Below, piece after piece: positions 34,166-43,438 of a stretch of DNA of 47,403 nt (within the stretch, counting starts at the first letter, position 1; every line of letters starts with the position of its first letter). The translations under genes were made by a program, and so were the position numbers. Below the pieces are notes generated by a model. That model made no database searches and was not told the DNA's origin. It was given only the letters and a program-made list of their open reading frames with translations. This stretch comes from Holosporales bacterium (GTDB lineage: Bacteria; Pseudomonadota; Alphaproteobacteria; BNTO01). Location of the stretch: the NCBI GenBank assembly GCA_031258095.1, contig JAIRNK010000012.1:1-47403 (forward strand). The letters run 5' to 3'.

Positions 34166-35260
34166 ATGCAACACCTTAACTTTTTTGGAAAAAGTGTTAC
34201 GCTAATGTTCCAAGATGAACAGATTCAACGTTTACGCATAAACGCAAACAGCCATCCATTCTGGATCGAACGGCAATTAGAATCGCAAAATTTAATAGAA
34301 AACATAAAAACGATAGGAATGTTTTTCGATAACGCTCCGTTTTGTCACACCCTAGCCTTTCTGCAGGGAATAGAGCACTTATTCGATGTACACGTCTCTC
34401 CCAGGTCGCAGTACATAAGAGTGATTATGTGCGAAGGGGAACGCATAATCGAACACATTGACACCTTGGGAAGAATTGCGAACAGTGTTGGAGTTGTCCC
34501 GCTTTTTATGCGCACGCAACACATCCGAGAGCAATATCGACAACTTTGTCTGGAGTTGGGGGCGAGCGTAGACTTTTTCATTCCTGGTGGGGAGACTGTA
34601 GACGTTAACGCGGAGTTTATTGCGCAATATACGCACTTTTTTGAGAGGATCCCTCCGATATGTGACAGAATTCGTTCCATTCTGTTGAATAGTCGAATTT
34701 TTGCGAACAGGGCAACCAAAACAGCGCACATTTCGGCGAATAATGTAAGCGCACTAAGCCTTACCGGACCGAATGCCCGAGCATCTGGTGTTCCCTTTGA
34801 CGTTCGAAGATTGGCGGAGAGTGAAATCTATTCACACTTTCCTTTAATTACTAGTCATAACGGAGACGTTTACGCAAGGACCAGCGTCCGTTTGGATGAA
34901 GTCCGACAAAGCCTGGATATCATAAACGAATGCATAAGAAATCTTCCAGCCGAAGACACATCTTGCAAATCCGATGTTATTTCAGATGGTTGTGGTCAGC
35001 CCATGCTTTTTCCCAAAGGAAACATCGATCTAGAACAAATTGAGGCTGGCATATATCCAATAATGCACGAATATAGCGCAGTTGAAGCGCCAAATGGAGA
35101 ATTTGGTGCTTTTCTAGTCGGAAATGGTAGAAATCGATTGCAGCGTTGTAAGCTGAACATGCCATCCTTCTGCGCGATGCAGGCCTTTGAAGAGATTGCT
35201 GTGGAGCAAGACCCCATGGACATCGAATTAATAGTGGCATCTCTGGGCATAACCCTTTAG
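34166..35260 (+). CDS. nuoD: Degenerate NuoD-like protein (complex I 49-kDa subunit)
   Basis: Homologous to NuoD of NADH:quinone oxidoreductase along its length: QRLRINANSHPFWIERQLESQNLIENI, IRVIMCEGERIIEHIDTLGRIANSVG, ELGASVDFFIPGG, LTGPNARASGVPFDVRR, and the end YSAVEAPNGEFGAFLVGNGRNRLQRCKLNMPSFCAMQAFEE. At 364 residues it is shorter than the usual ~390. It begins too late to contain the N-terminal HPxxHG motif that lines the quinone site, and the GLLHRGTEK region is replaced. It may be a decayed, repurposed or regulatory form. Together with the divergent nuoN at 21465 it suggests a modified complex I. No other nuo gene is in the window. Confidence 0.75.
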   Translation: MQHLNFFGKSVTLMFQDEQIQRLRINANSHPFWIERQLESQNLIENIKTIGMFFDNAPFCHTLAFLQGIEHLFDVHVSPRSQYIRVIMCEGERIIEHIDTLGRIANSVGVVPLFMRTQHIREQYRQLCLELGASVDFFIPGGETVDVNAEFIAQYTHFFERIPPICDRIRSILLNSRIFANRATKTAHISANNVSALSLTGPNARASGVPFDVRRLAESEIYSHFPLITSHNGDVYARTSVRLDEVRQSLDIINECIRNLPAEDTSCKSDVISDGCGQPMLFPKGNIDLEQIEAGIYPIMHEYSAVEAPNGEFGAFLVGNGRNRLQRCKLNMPSFCAMQAFEEIAVEQDPMDIELIVASLGITL

Positions 35261-35356
35261 AACTGGCAGTTGAAACACTTGCTTCGCGAACGTGCCCCAA
35301 AAAACGTTCCATATTTACAACAAACGCTTGCATTCGTTACACTCTTAACAGGGACA

Positions 35357-35791
35357 ATGGCTCCGTGGGTCAGCATGACATCAGATCCGTCGTTGGGTAT
35401 TCGTCTAGGCGCGTTTATTCGACACAGAAGAATGCAGCTTGGCATGACTCAGCGGGACTTAGCAAAATCCGTTGGAATTACTGCTCAGCAAGTTCAAAAA
35501 TACGAATCAGGCGCGAATGCCTTGAGAGTGTCGCGATTGATGCAATTTAGCCACGCGTTAAACTGTCCATTGGGAAACTTCCTGCTGGTGTTCGATAAAA
35601 CACACGTGTCTCCAGAGGGAACGTTACAAGAGAGCGCGTCAACGTTTTCTGTGCCACCTCCGACTAAACAAGATTTGGAACTTTCTTCTGAAGAAATAGA
35701 TAAATTTTTGGTGGAATTCTTTTCGCTAAGCCGTGAGAATCAAAATAACGTAATCAAAATTGTAAAAGCGCTAGCTTCCCAGGGTTCATAG
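35357..35791 (+). CDS. XRE-family transcriptional regulator
   Basis: DNA-binding regulator of about 144 residues. The start ATG 35357 follows AGGGACA; the track start 29 codons earlier is less likely, and ATG 35375 is another option. The helix-turn-helix is LGAFIRHRRMQLGMTQRDLAKSVGITAQQVQKYESGANALRVSRLMQFSHAL (residues ~17-68), a typical Cro/CI fold close to alphaproteobacterial regulators. The C-terminal helical part, LSSEEIDKFLVEFFSLSRENQNNVIKIVKALA, may dimerise. Target genes are unknown. A 17-bp duplication covers the stop codon. Confidence 0.88.
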   Translation: MAPWVSMTSDPSLGIRLGAFIRHRRMQLGMTQRDLAKSVGITAQQVQKYESGANALRVSRLMQFSHALNCPLGNFLLVFDKTHVSPEGTLQESASTFSVPPPTKQDLELSSEEIDKFLVEFFSLSRENQNNVIKIVKALASQGS

Positions 35792-35814
35792 CTGGCCAAG
35801 GTTCATAGCTGGCA
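35783..35814. repeat. 17-bp imperfect tandem duplication at the XRE stop codon
   Basis: GGTTCATAGCTGGCCAA is followed at once by GGTTCATAGCTGGC. The unit contains the TAG stop of the XRE gene, so the stop region is duplicated without changing the protein. Confidence 0.85.
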
Positions 35815-36000
35815 AGAGATTCGCGTTCGGACGCATTCTTCGCGATCATATCCGTTAGCATTGGATCGTTGCCTCCTTATGCGCACCTGCTCACCCCCCA
35901 GCGTTGCCGTGAAAAGCGAAGCGCGGCCACGTGCACACTGTTTTCCCCGCTGGTAATTATGATAGACTACACACTGTTCAAAGGGTGTTGCGGAGCAGAT

Positions 36001-36852
36001 ATGGATTTTTGGGTGGTGGACACGTTTGCCAGCGTCGTCTTCGAAGGGAACCCTGCAGTTGTGTGCCTATTGGAAAAGGATTTATCCACCAATGTCATGC
36101 AGAATATCGCCAGAGAATTCAACGTTCATGAAACGGTATTCGTCACACCATTGCAAAATCAACACTTCAAAATTCAAATTTTTTCTCCTTGGTCGAATGA
36201 ACCTGTCTGTGGACATGGATTGATTGCAGCAGGGCACGTGTTATGGAACGAATTGAAGCTTCCAGGAATTGACCCTGATATCATATATTTCGACCTGCCA
36301 GCAGGAATTTTCATGATTTCGAACAGAAAAGATAAGATAACTGTCCACGCCCCTGCGAAGACAGCAGAACCTGCGCCGGCCCCCGATCGTCTAATAAACG
36401 CATTAGGAGCGCCTCCAATAGCTGTGAGCAGATGTGGCCAAATCTATGTGGTCGAAATGTTTAACCCCCGGCACGTCCTCAAACTGGAGCCAGATATCGC
36501 TAAGCTGGAAAAAATCCCATGTACCGGAGTCGTTGTTACGGCAGAAGGAGGAGGAGATGCACAGTACGACTTCATCTCAAGGTTTTTTGCTCCATCGCAA
36601 GGGTTCAAGGAGGATCCCGTCACGTTATGGAACCACTGCTTTTTGGCAACATACTGGGCTCACCGATTGGCTCGTAGCTCACTTGTTGCACATCAAAAAG
36701 CGAATAGAGGGGGCGATCTCTTCATCGAGTGCGTGCAGGAACAAGTTTTGATTTCTGGCAGTTGCATATCTTCAATGAAGGGGTCTACGTGTAATTGCTC
36801 AAACTGGTCAGGCATTAGCTTTAAACAGATGAGTCAAGAACGTGTTTTTTGA
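36001..36852 (+). pseudogene. PhzF-family protein 2, decaying, with C-terminal frameshift
   Basis: The start ATG 36001 follows GCGGAGCAGAT; upstream Met codons at 35959 or earlier are possible. Family motifs: VDTFASVVFEGNPAVV, catalytic Glu44 in NVHETVFV, FSPWSNEPVCGHGLIAAGH. The substrate loop EDPxxGSxHC of the family (seen in phzF1) is EDPVTLWNHC here. Near 36757-36759 the frame changes: reading the next frame from there gives SGQLHIFNEGVYV followed by TAA (36792-36794), just like the end of phzF1 (AGQARTILTGQ). The annotated frame instead runs on for about 20 unrelated residues and overlaps miaA by 11 bp. I read this as a recent one-base deletion in a decaying gene; it may still be expressed. 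Confidence 0.7.
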
Positions 36853-37810
36853 TAATAAAACCATAATTTTACTTGGTGGCGCGACCGCAAGTGGGAAGAC
36901 ATCGGTTGCAATAGAGCTTGCCACTGCAATCGAGGCAGAAGTCGTGAATGCAGATAGCATTCAGCTTTATAAAGACTTGCCAATATTGACCGCAGTGCCA
37001 ACGAAAACCCACAACATTCCGCATCATCTGTATTGTGCGCTGAATTGGAACGAGAGCACATCAGCCGCGAGCTGGCTCGATATGTTTGAACAGTGCGTAG
37101 ACAATGTTGACTCGACAAGCGCATTCATTGCCACTGGAGGCACAGGCCTGTATTTGAGCTCCTTGTTGTACGGCTTGTCGCCAATGCCGGAAGTGTCAGA
37201 ATCTGTCAGGCAGCATGTTCAGCAGCAAGGACGCGCATTGATCAATTCGTCAGGAACGGCCGCACTTTACGAATGTATTACGAAAAAAGACCCCCACATA
37301 AAGGGACGCATTCATCCAAACCACACGCAGCGATTGATCCGCGCGTGGGAGGTATTTGAACAAACAGGACGCTCCATCTTTTTATGGCAAAGAGAGCCAC
37401 GAGTGAAAAATCGCTACCCCAAATCGCAACTATTTGTGCTTGATGTAGATCGAGGGACGTTAGCTCGAAAGATAGAGGCCCGTTTCAGGGATATGCTGAA
37501 CGAAGGGGTCGTCGAAGAAGTAAAGGCGTTTATAGAAAAAACCAAGGGGGCTCCTTCTACACTGAACAAGGCACTCGGTTTTGCCGAGATAAAACGTTAC
37601 ATAGATGGAGACCTCTCGCTCGAGGACGCGATTTCGTGTGCCGTCGCGGCCACAAAGCAGTACGCCAAAAGGCAGCAGACATGGTTTAGAACGCAGTATG
37701 CCGCCAACGATGTCTTTGTTATCCCAAACGCATCTCCTGCAGAGCAAGCCTCAATGATCGTGAAACATTTGTATTCGATAAACTCGGAAATGTGTGTAAA
37801 CGCGCGGTAA
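36842..37810 (+). CDS. miaA: tRNA dimethylallyltransferase MiaA
   Basis: Adds an isopentenyl group to A37 of tRNAs reading UNN codons, which stabilises codon-anticodon pairing. P-loop GATASGKTS (residues ~13-21), then VNADSIQLYKDLPILTAVPT, FIATGGTGLYLSSLLYG, RIHPNHTQRLIRAWEVF and ATKQYAKRQQTWFRTQ, the signature regions of the family. The 322-residue length is normal. The start is GTG at 36842, within the decayed end of phzF2; it would be free of overlap if phzF2 originally ended at 36794. The ribosome-binding site is weak. Confidence 0.95.
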   Translation: MFFDNKTIILLGGATASGKTSVAIELATAIEAEVVNADSIQLYKDLPILTAVPTKTHNIPHHLYCALNWNESTSAASWLDMFEQCVDNVDSTSAFIATGGTGLYLSSLLYGLSPMPEVSESVRQHVQQQGRALINSSGTAALYECITKKDPHIKGRIHPNHTQRLIRAWEVFEQTGRSIFLWQREPRVKNRYPKSQLFVLDVDRGTLARKIEARFRDMLNEGVVEEVKAFIEKTKGAPSTLNKALGFAEIKRYIDGDLSLEDAISCAVAATKQYAKRQQTWFRTQYAANDVFVIPNASPAEQASMIVKHLYSINSEMCVNAR

Positions 37811-37869
37811 TAAAATGCCAGAGGAATCTTTCAAAATAGTCAATTTATTGTGAATAAAGATTTGCCGTC

Positions 37870-40128
37870 ATGTCAGCAAAAAAGGATAAACCAAAGCTTC
37901 CGCCTTCATTCCACCCAATCGCGTATTTCATAAAGTCTTTTTCGTCGTTATTCATCGGCGCTGGAATATTGCTGACCGCCGGTGGACTGGCTCTGTTTTT
38001 GTGGTTAAACGCCTCGATTCCATCAATAAACAGTTTTACATCACGAGTTCGTACGCCTAGTGTGGTGATTCAGGCAGCAGATGGCACAGTAATCGCTAAT
38101 TACGGAGAATTTTTTGAGGAATTCGTTAGCGTAACGGACCTGCCGCCACATGTCGTAAATGCATTGCTAGCAGTCGAAGATCGGCGATTTTACGCGCACA
38201 ACGGCATCGACATAATCGGACTCGTTCGTGCAATGCTGCAAAATCTCAGAGCTCATAGAATTGTCCAGGGGGGGTCAACGCTAACACAGCAACTTGCGAA
38301 AAACATGCTCATATCCAGTGGATTTTACGCTGTAGGCAACCGCTCCATTCGCCGAAAGCTACAAGAATTAATCTTGGCAGCAAAGCTTGAGGCACGTTTT
38401 TCCAAAAACGAAATTTTGACGCTTTATCTGAACAGAGTTTATTTTGGCGCAGCAACGTATGGAATAGATGCCGCGTCGCGAAGATATTTTCAGAAGACTG
38501 CGAAAGAGCTTACCCTTTTCGAATCGGCAATATTGGCTGGGATCCTTTGTGCGCCATCGAGGTACTCGCCAACGGCTCATCCTAAAAAATCTGTCGAACG
38601 AGCGAAAATTGCACTGAAATACATGGAATCTAGTGGTTTCATAGACGGATCCTGGCGCGACAACATAGACGAATGGGAAGCATCATTTATCCAGCAATCA
38701 CAAAATAAAACGGAAAAAGGAAGCAGATACTTTGCAGATTGGGTGTTTGAAAGCATCCCGTCAATTATTGGGCCAATAGATCAAGACTTAACAGTTGTAA
38801 CAACATTACATCCAGCAATGCAACGTCAATCAGAAGAAATTTGCCAGAAGTATTACGATGAATTCTATGAAGAATATAAATTTTCTCAAGCTGCTGTGAT
38901 TGCAATGACTCCAACAGGCGCTGTGCTAACCATGGTTGGCGGGCTAGACTACGGCAAAAGCCAATTCAACAGGGCAACACTTGCCCGGCGTCAACCAGGC
39001 TCCGCTTTTAAAACATTTGTGTATCTATCCGCGCTTGAAGCAGGAATAGATCGAGACGAAAAATTTGACGATTCAGCATTTCAGCAAGGAACATGGAAAC
39101 CGGGCAACTACAAATGGAAGGAACTGGGTGAAATTTCGCTGTTCGAGGCATATGTGTACTCCGTGAACAGCGTCTGTGTCCGAGTCGCGAAAAAGGTAGG
39201 CATACGAAATGTCATAAAGACAGCGAGACGTCTGGGAATAACGTCGCCGCTAAATGTGGACCTTACGCTGGCATTGGGCTCTCCCGACATTACTTTTCTT
39301 GAACTTGTGCGTGCCTACGCTCCGTTTTTCAATGGGGGTTTTTTATGCCAACCCTACGGAATTGTGGAAATACGCGATAAAAATGGCAATGTCCTGTACC
39401 AAAGGAGTGAGAACAAAAAGGTACGCGTGGTAAAAAGCGACCCACTGGAATATATGAAGGCAATGATGCGGGCGGTGATTGCTAGGGGGACGGGACGAGC
39501 GGCAAATGTGTCTCCGAATGTTATGGGAAAGACGGGATCAAATAGTTCAATAGATGCATGGTTCCTAGGGGGTTGGATTCGTTCACAAAAATCTGAGGAA
39601 AAAACAAATGGAAAATCCGATGACAAGGCGGATGGGAAGGCGGATGGTAAGACCGACGATAATGCAAATTATGACACAAAAGAAAAAGATGATCCCGATG
39701 CGGCCAAGCCCGATGATAAAGCAGATACAGAAGACACTTCCGAATTGTCGCCAGATCAAATCTTGTCTAAGTGTGGCGTTGTTTTGGGTGTCTGGATTGG
39801 AAATGATTCGCTCAGGCAAAAAATGGCGCCACATTCGACAGGAGGTCGCCTTCCCACCCGCATTGCCGGATCGATATTTAAGGCGTACGCAAATGCGCAA
39901 CAAGAGAATGAAGAACCGCAAATTGAAATGCTCGCATTGGGCTCGACTGTGGCAAGTTCAATGAACCAATATTTACAGGACAAAAACCCGCCTAGTCTGT
40001 TGCAACAAGAGCCAAACGACAGCATTTTTGAGGACAAACATCCACCGGAGCCTCCCGAGTTAACGGAAGAGCTATTTAACGAAAACCAAGCTATGTGGAT
40101 ACCTATGACTCCCTCGCAGGAACATTAA
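37870..40128 (+). CDS. mrcA: Class A penicillin-binding protein 1A
   Basis: Bifunctional murein polymerase and cross-linker in the inner membrane and periplasm. An N-terminal helix (FIGAGILLTAGGLALFLWL) is followed by the transglycosylase domain: LPPHVVNALLAVEDRRFYAHNGID with the catalytic Glu, QGGSTLTQQLAKN, RKLQELILAAKLE. The transpeptidase domain has SxxK in PGSAFKTF (Ser ~378), SxN in YSVNSVC, and KTG in MGKTGSNSSIDAWF (~552). No OB domain is inserted between the two. Between the DAWFxGG strand and GVWIGNDS is an unusual ~60-residue charged insert, rich in Lys/Asp/Gly (residues ~573-632). The 752-residue protein shows that peptidoglycan synthesis is retained. Confidence 0.94.
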   Translation: MSAKKDKPKLPPSFHPIAYFIKSFSSLFIGAGILLTAGGLALFLWLNASIPSINSFTSRVRTPSVVIQAADGTVIANYGEFFEEFVSVTDLPPHVVNALLAVEDRRFYAHNGIDIIGLVRAMLQNLRAHRIVQGGSTLTQQLAKNMLISSGFYAVGNRSIRRKLQELILAAKLEARFSKNEILTLYLNRVYFGAATYGIDAASRRYFQKTAKELTLFESAILAGILCAPSRYSPTAHPKKSVERAKIALKYMESSGFIDGSWRDNIDEWEASFIQQSQNKTEKGSRYFADWVFESIPSIIGPIDQDLTVVTTLHPAMQRQSEEICQKYYDEFYEEYKFSQAAVIAMTPTGAVLTMVGGLDYGKSQFNRATLARRQPGSAFKTFVYLSALEAGIDRDEKFDDSAFQQGTWKPGNYKWKELGEISLFEAYVYSVNSVCVRVAKKVGIRNVIKTARRLGITSPLNVDLTLALGSPDITFLELVRAYAPFFNGGFLCQPYGIVEIRDKNGNVLYQRSENKKVRVVKSDPLEYMKAMMRAVIARGTGRAANVSPNVMGKTGSNSSIDAWFLGGWIRSQKSEEKTNGKSDDKADGKADGKTDDNANYDTKEKDDPDAAKPDDKADTEDTSELSPDQILSKCGVVLGVWIGNDSLRQKMAPHSTGGRLPTRIAGSIFKAYANAQQENEEPQIEMLALGSTVASSMNQYLQDKNPPSLLQQEPNDSIFEDKHPPEPPELTEELFNENQAMWIPMTPSQEH

Positions 40129-40162
40129 CGCATTAAACAGCGCCCACAAAGCAGTGCACCTA

Positions 40163-40255
40163 ATGGGCTCCCGACTGACGCTCCGGGGAACAAGTCCTGA
40201 TGTCACAAGGCTTTGATCTCTCAAGAAACCCGGAGCGTCAGATGGGATGTGTATA
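40163..40255 (-). repeat. ~93 bp palindromic repeat, copy 7 (core type A)
   Basis: It runs ATGGGCTCCCGACTGACGCT to GGAGCGTCAGATGGGATGTG(TATA). The minus-strand family frame is open (IHIPSDAPGFLRDQ...VPRSVSREP). It starts 34 bp after the mrcA stop. Confidence 0.93.
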
Positions 40256-40345
40256 AACACGTCTGTCGGGCCTCCTGGTTTTCGTCAAGAAATACGTTCA
40301 CTTTTCGTGGCTTAACTTTTTTGAACGGCCGAATCACGGGTGCAA

Positions 40346-40375
40346 TTTACTCCGCGGCGCCAAGTGTGAGATACT
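40346..40375 (+). promoter_or_regulatory. Candidate promoter for thrS
   Basis: TTTACT as -35 and GATACT as -10, the latter preceded by TGa (extended -10), are 18 bp apart and lie about 100 bp before the thrS start. No T-box-like leader or hairpin-rich operator could be recognised in the rest of 40256-40478. Confidence 0.35.
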
Positions 40376-40478
40376 GCCGCAGTTGGCAAGCGCGTTTACC
40401 CTAAGGGGCGTCCGATTCGCTCAAGAATCAAGCCAGCGATGAAGGATCTCATGGCGCGTTCTGTTGTGGAGAGATGTT

Positions 40479-42377
40479 ATGGCGCATTTTGTACTGAAGA
40501 ACGACGAATCGTTACATTTCGAGGGGCCGGCTACGGGAAAAGATGTCGCCGTGCGCTTAGGGCTAGAGAAGACTGCGATCCTCGCTCAAGTAAACGGAGT
40601 CGTTTGCGATCTGTGCGCCGAAATCCCGACTGACACTCGTGTTGATATTTTGACAAAAAACTCCCCATTCGCCTTGGACGTCATACGCCATAGCACTGCC
40701 CACCTTTTGGCTCTTGTTGTTAAGATTCTATTCCCTAGCTCAAAGCTTGGCGTAGGACCAACGACCGAGAGCGGTTTTTTCTACGATTTTCAAATAGAGC
40801 AGCCATTTGCGCCGGAAGACTTAGATAACATCGAGAAAAAGATGCGTGAACTCGTCGAACGCGACATTAAGTTCGAACGGCTTCAGATGTCAAAGAACGA
40901 CGCGATAAAGATGTACGAAAAACTCGGGGAAATCTTCAAGATTGAACTACTGAATGGAATTGCGGACAACACAGTATCCGTCTATAAGCTCGGCGACATA
41001 TATGACTTATGTCGTGGGCCGCACCTTCCATCCACCAGGTTCATTGGATATGCCTTCAAAATAACGACATCATCTGGCTCGTACTGGAAAGGGGACAGCA
41101 ACAACGCTTCTCTACAGCGAATATCGGGCATCGCGTATCCAACCCAAGAAGAACTCGCCGCGCACTTCACGCGATTAGAAGAGGCTGCCAAGCGAGACCA
41201 TCGAAAAATTGGCGTCGAACTTGACTTATTCCACCTGCAGGACATTGCGCCAGGGGCTGTCTTTTGGCACACCAAAGGCTGGACGCTGTACAGAACATTG
41301 AAAAATTTTATTCGCAGCCAAATTGAGCAAGACGGGTACAAGGAAGTTAACACGCCAATGCTCGTTGACAGGGTTTTGTGGGAAAAATCTGGGCATTGGG
41401 AAAAGTTTCGCGAGACCATGTTTACCACAGAGTCTGCGGAAGAACGCGTGATGGCGTTAAAGCCAATGAACTGTCCCTGTCATGTTCAAATATTCAACCA
41501 GGGCGTTGTGAGCTATAGAGATTTGCCTTGGCGAATGGCGGAGTTTGGCTCCTGCCACAGATATGAGCCGTCGGGGGCGTTGCATGGCCTGATGCGCGTG
41601 CGCGGCTTCGTCCAAGATGACGCACACATTTTTTGCACCAAGGAACAAATCGTCAGCGAGACGAAGAAGTTTTGCGATTTACTCCGCAGGGTTTATACAG
41701 CATTGGGCTTCGATTCGTATTTCGTAAAGTTTTCCGATCGCCCAGCCAAGCGTGCGGGCAGTGACGAAATTTGGGATTTAGCCGAAAAATCTCTTCGGGA
41801 CGCAGCAACAGCAGCAGGGCTCGACTACGCATTAAACCCCGGGGAAGGGGCATTTTATGGTCCAAAGCTTGAGTTCGTTTTAAAAGATTGCATGGGGCGG
41901 GATTGGCAATGCGGGACGCTTCAGGTGGATTTCGTGCTACCTGAACGGCTAGAGGCGCACTACATCACAGAAAATGGGAACAAGGAGCATCCAGTCATGC
42001 TGCACAGAGCCGTTTTGGGGTCAATGGAACGGTTTATTGGAATTTTAATTGAGCAGTACGCCGGGAAATTTCCAACGTGGCTCGCTCCGGTGCAAGTCGT
42101 CGTCGCAACCATTACTGAAGAGGCAAACGATGCCGCAAAAACGTTGTTCGAAGCGCTGAAAAATAACGGAATTCGCGCTGCAATAGACGTTCGAAATGAG
42201 AAAATTTCATATAAAGTGCGAGAGCATGCCAGTCAGAAAATCCCCTACATATTTATTCTGGGGAAAAACGAGATGCAAAATGAGACAGTATCGGTTCGAG
42301 TTGGTTCAGATACGACCGTAATGCCAAGAAGCGAGGCAATTCGCCTGGTAAAAGATGATGGAAAAATGCCCGCCTGA
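40479..42377 (+). CDS. thrS: Threonyl-tRNA synthetase
   Basis: Class II synthetase charging tRNA-Thr. Start ATG 40479, preceded by GTGGAGAG; the track start (TTG) is 5 codons upstream. An N-terminal TGS domain (residues ~5-60) is followed by the editing domain with the HSTAHLLALVVKILFP histidines and FYDFQIEQPF, then the catalytic core. The zinc ligands are Cys in MNCPCHVQIF, His in DDAHIFC and His in VMLHRAVLGSMERF. Motif 2 is GSCHRYEPSGALHGLMRVRGF. A C-terminal anticodon-binding domain (FPTWLAPVQVVV...) ends the protein. The 632 residues are complete. Repeat copies 7 and 8 flank the gene. Confidence 0.97.
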   Translation: MAHFVLKNDESLHFEGPATGKDVAVRLGLEKTAILAQVNGVVCDLCAEIPTDTRVDILTKNSPFALDVIRHSTAHLLALVVKILFPSSKLGVGPTTESGFFYDFQIEQPFAPEDLDNIEKKMRELVERDIKFERLQMSKNDAIKMYEKLGEIFKIELLNGIADNTVSVYKLGDIYDLCRGPHLPSTRFIGYAFKITTSSGSYWKGDSNNASLQRISGIAYPTQEELAAHFTRLEEAAKRDHRKIGVELDLFHLQDIAPGAVFWHTKGWTLYRTLKNFIRSQIEQDGYKEVNTPMLVDRVLWEKSGHWEKFRETMFTTESAEERVMALKPMNCPCHVQIFNQGVVSYRDLPWRMAEFGSCHRYEPSGALHGLMRVRGFVQDDAHIFCTKEQIVSETKKFCDLLRRVYTALGFDSYFVKFSDRPAKRAGSDEIWDLAEKSLRDAATAAGLDYALNPGEGAFYGPKLEFVLKDCMGRDWQCGTLQVDFVLPERLEAHYITENGNKEHPVMLHRAVLGSMERFIGILIEQYAGKFPTWLAPVQVVVATITEEANDAAKTLFEALKNNGIRAAIDVRNEKISYKVREHASQKIPYIFILGKNEMQNETVSVRVGSDTTVMPRSEAIRLVKDDGKMPA

Positions 42378-42426
42378 TGATCAGGTGACATTAGCGACAA
42401 AGGTGTATTCCATCACGGCATTGATA

Positions 42427-42519
42427 TAGGGCTCCCGACTGACGTTCCGGGGAACAAATCCTGCTTTTACAGGGAGTTAAGCCCTCAAGAAACCCAGAAC
42501 GTCAGGTGGGATATGTATA
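42427..42519 (-). repeat. ~93 bp palindromic repeat, copy 8 (core type A)
   Basis: It runs TAGGGCTCCCGACTGACGTT to GAACGTCAGGTGGGATATG(TATA). The minus-strand family frame has one TAA stop in the core. It lies 49 bp after the thrS stop. Confidence 0.93.
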
Positions 42520-42646
42520 TTCAATCCGGCAGGTCTACTGCCTGTTTAAACGGCGGAGCGTGTGAATGCTTGACTTGATGACCCAGATAAGGACGTTTGG
42601 ATACGTACGCCAGTTAAAAAACATGTGTTCCCGTAGCGCAAATAAA

Positions 42647-42655
42647 TGCTACACT
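42647..42655 (+). promoter_or_regulatory. Candidate extended -10 promoter
   Basis: TGcTACACT lies about 30 bp before the start of the gene at 42685 and closely resembles the rpsU element TGcTATACT. The -35 region is weak. Confidence 0.4.
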
Positions 42656-42684
42656 GATCGAGGTTGGAAGAATGGAGTTAATGT

Positions 42685-43386
42685 ATGTTGAAAAATATAA
42701 AACTTTGGAATTTGGCGTTCGTGATTGGATCCGCGGTTTCATGCGCGTCAGATGCAACGCAAGAAACGCTTCGTCTGGTTTTTCAAAAGGTGAACGGAAT
42801 GGGCGTGCAAGATCTAGGACGAGTCCTAAACAGTTATTCGACGAATTATTTACAAATCCCTACGGGCGCAGCTCCTCAGGGTGGACAACTTGTTGTCGAT
42901 GTCCAAGATCTGAGCGCCGGTCGTAGATTATGCGACTTTCAGGGGACGCAACTCACTATTGCCGATGCGCAGACCCAACAACGCGTAGCGCAAGTGCAAC
43001 GAATAGCGTCGTTGGACCTTTTGCCTAATGGGCAATACGTTCTTCGTGTTCAGAAATGGAATGGTAGCGACTGGGTGGATTCTAATATAGGGGAGGGGGA
43101 GCCGGAAAAATTATTAAAAGGCTCTAATTTCTGTGTCTTTTCGACTATCGCCGTAGGTGCTGTATTCGTTAATCAGATCTTCAATCGCAATAGGCAGGCG
43201 CGGACAGGTGCTACGAGTATGAACGATGTTGTACGAATTGCCGGAATAAATGTAAACGCCAAAGAATTATCGGATGATAATGTGCGGAGTGTCGCTCAAG
43301 CGTTGCAAAATGGCACCTTTATCCGGGCAGGAGGAAAATGGGCTGTGGACAACAACACAATTGATTATTTGAAGCGCCTTTTTTAG
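42685..43386 (+). CDS. Secreted or lipoprotein-like hypothetical protein
   Basis: No family recognised. The 233-residue product starts MLKNIKLWNLAFVIGSAVSCASDATQ, an export signal; the Cys after AVS could be a lipobox, although the -3 residue is Ala, so a cleaved signal peptide is equally possible. The mature protein is Gln/Asn-rich and beta-leaning in the middle (LVVDVQDLSAGRRLCDFQGTQLTIADAQTQQR), has a hydrophobic segment (FCVFSTIAVGAVFVNQIF) and a C-terminal helical part (SDDNVRSVAQALQNG...NTIDYLKRLF). The start ATG 42685 follows GGAGTTAAT. It has its own promoter candidate and lies between repeat copies 8 and 9, so it is probably expressed alone. Confidence 0.65.
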   Translation: MLKNIKLWNLAFVIGSAVSCASDATQETLRLVFQKVNGMGVQDLGRVLNSYSTNYLQIPTGAAPQGGQLVVDVQDLSAGRRLCDFQGTQLTIADAQTQQRVAQVQRIASLDLLPNGQYVLRVQKWNGSDWVDSNIGEGEPEKLLKGSNFCVFSTIAVGAVFVNQIFNRNRQARTGATSMNDVVRIAGINVNAKELSDDNVRSVAQALQNGTFIRAGGKWAVDNNTIDYLKRLF

Positions 43387-43438
43387 AATCTTAATAGATC
43401 CTGCTCTGCCACAAAACGAGGAGCATGTTTGATGTAGA

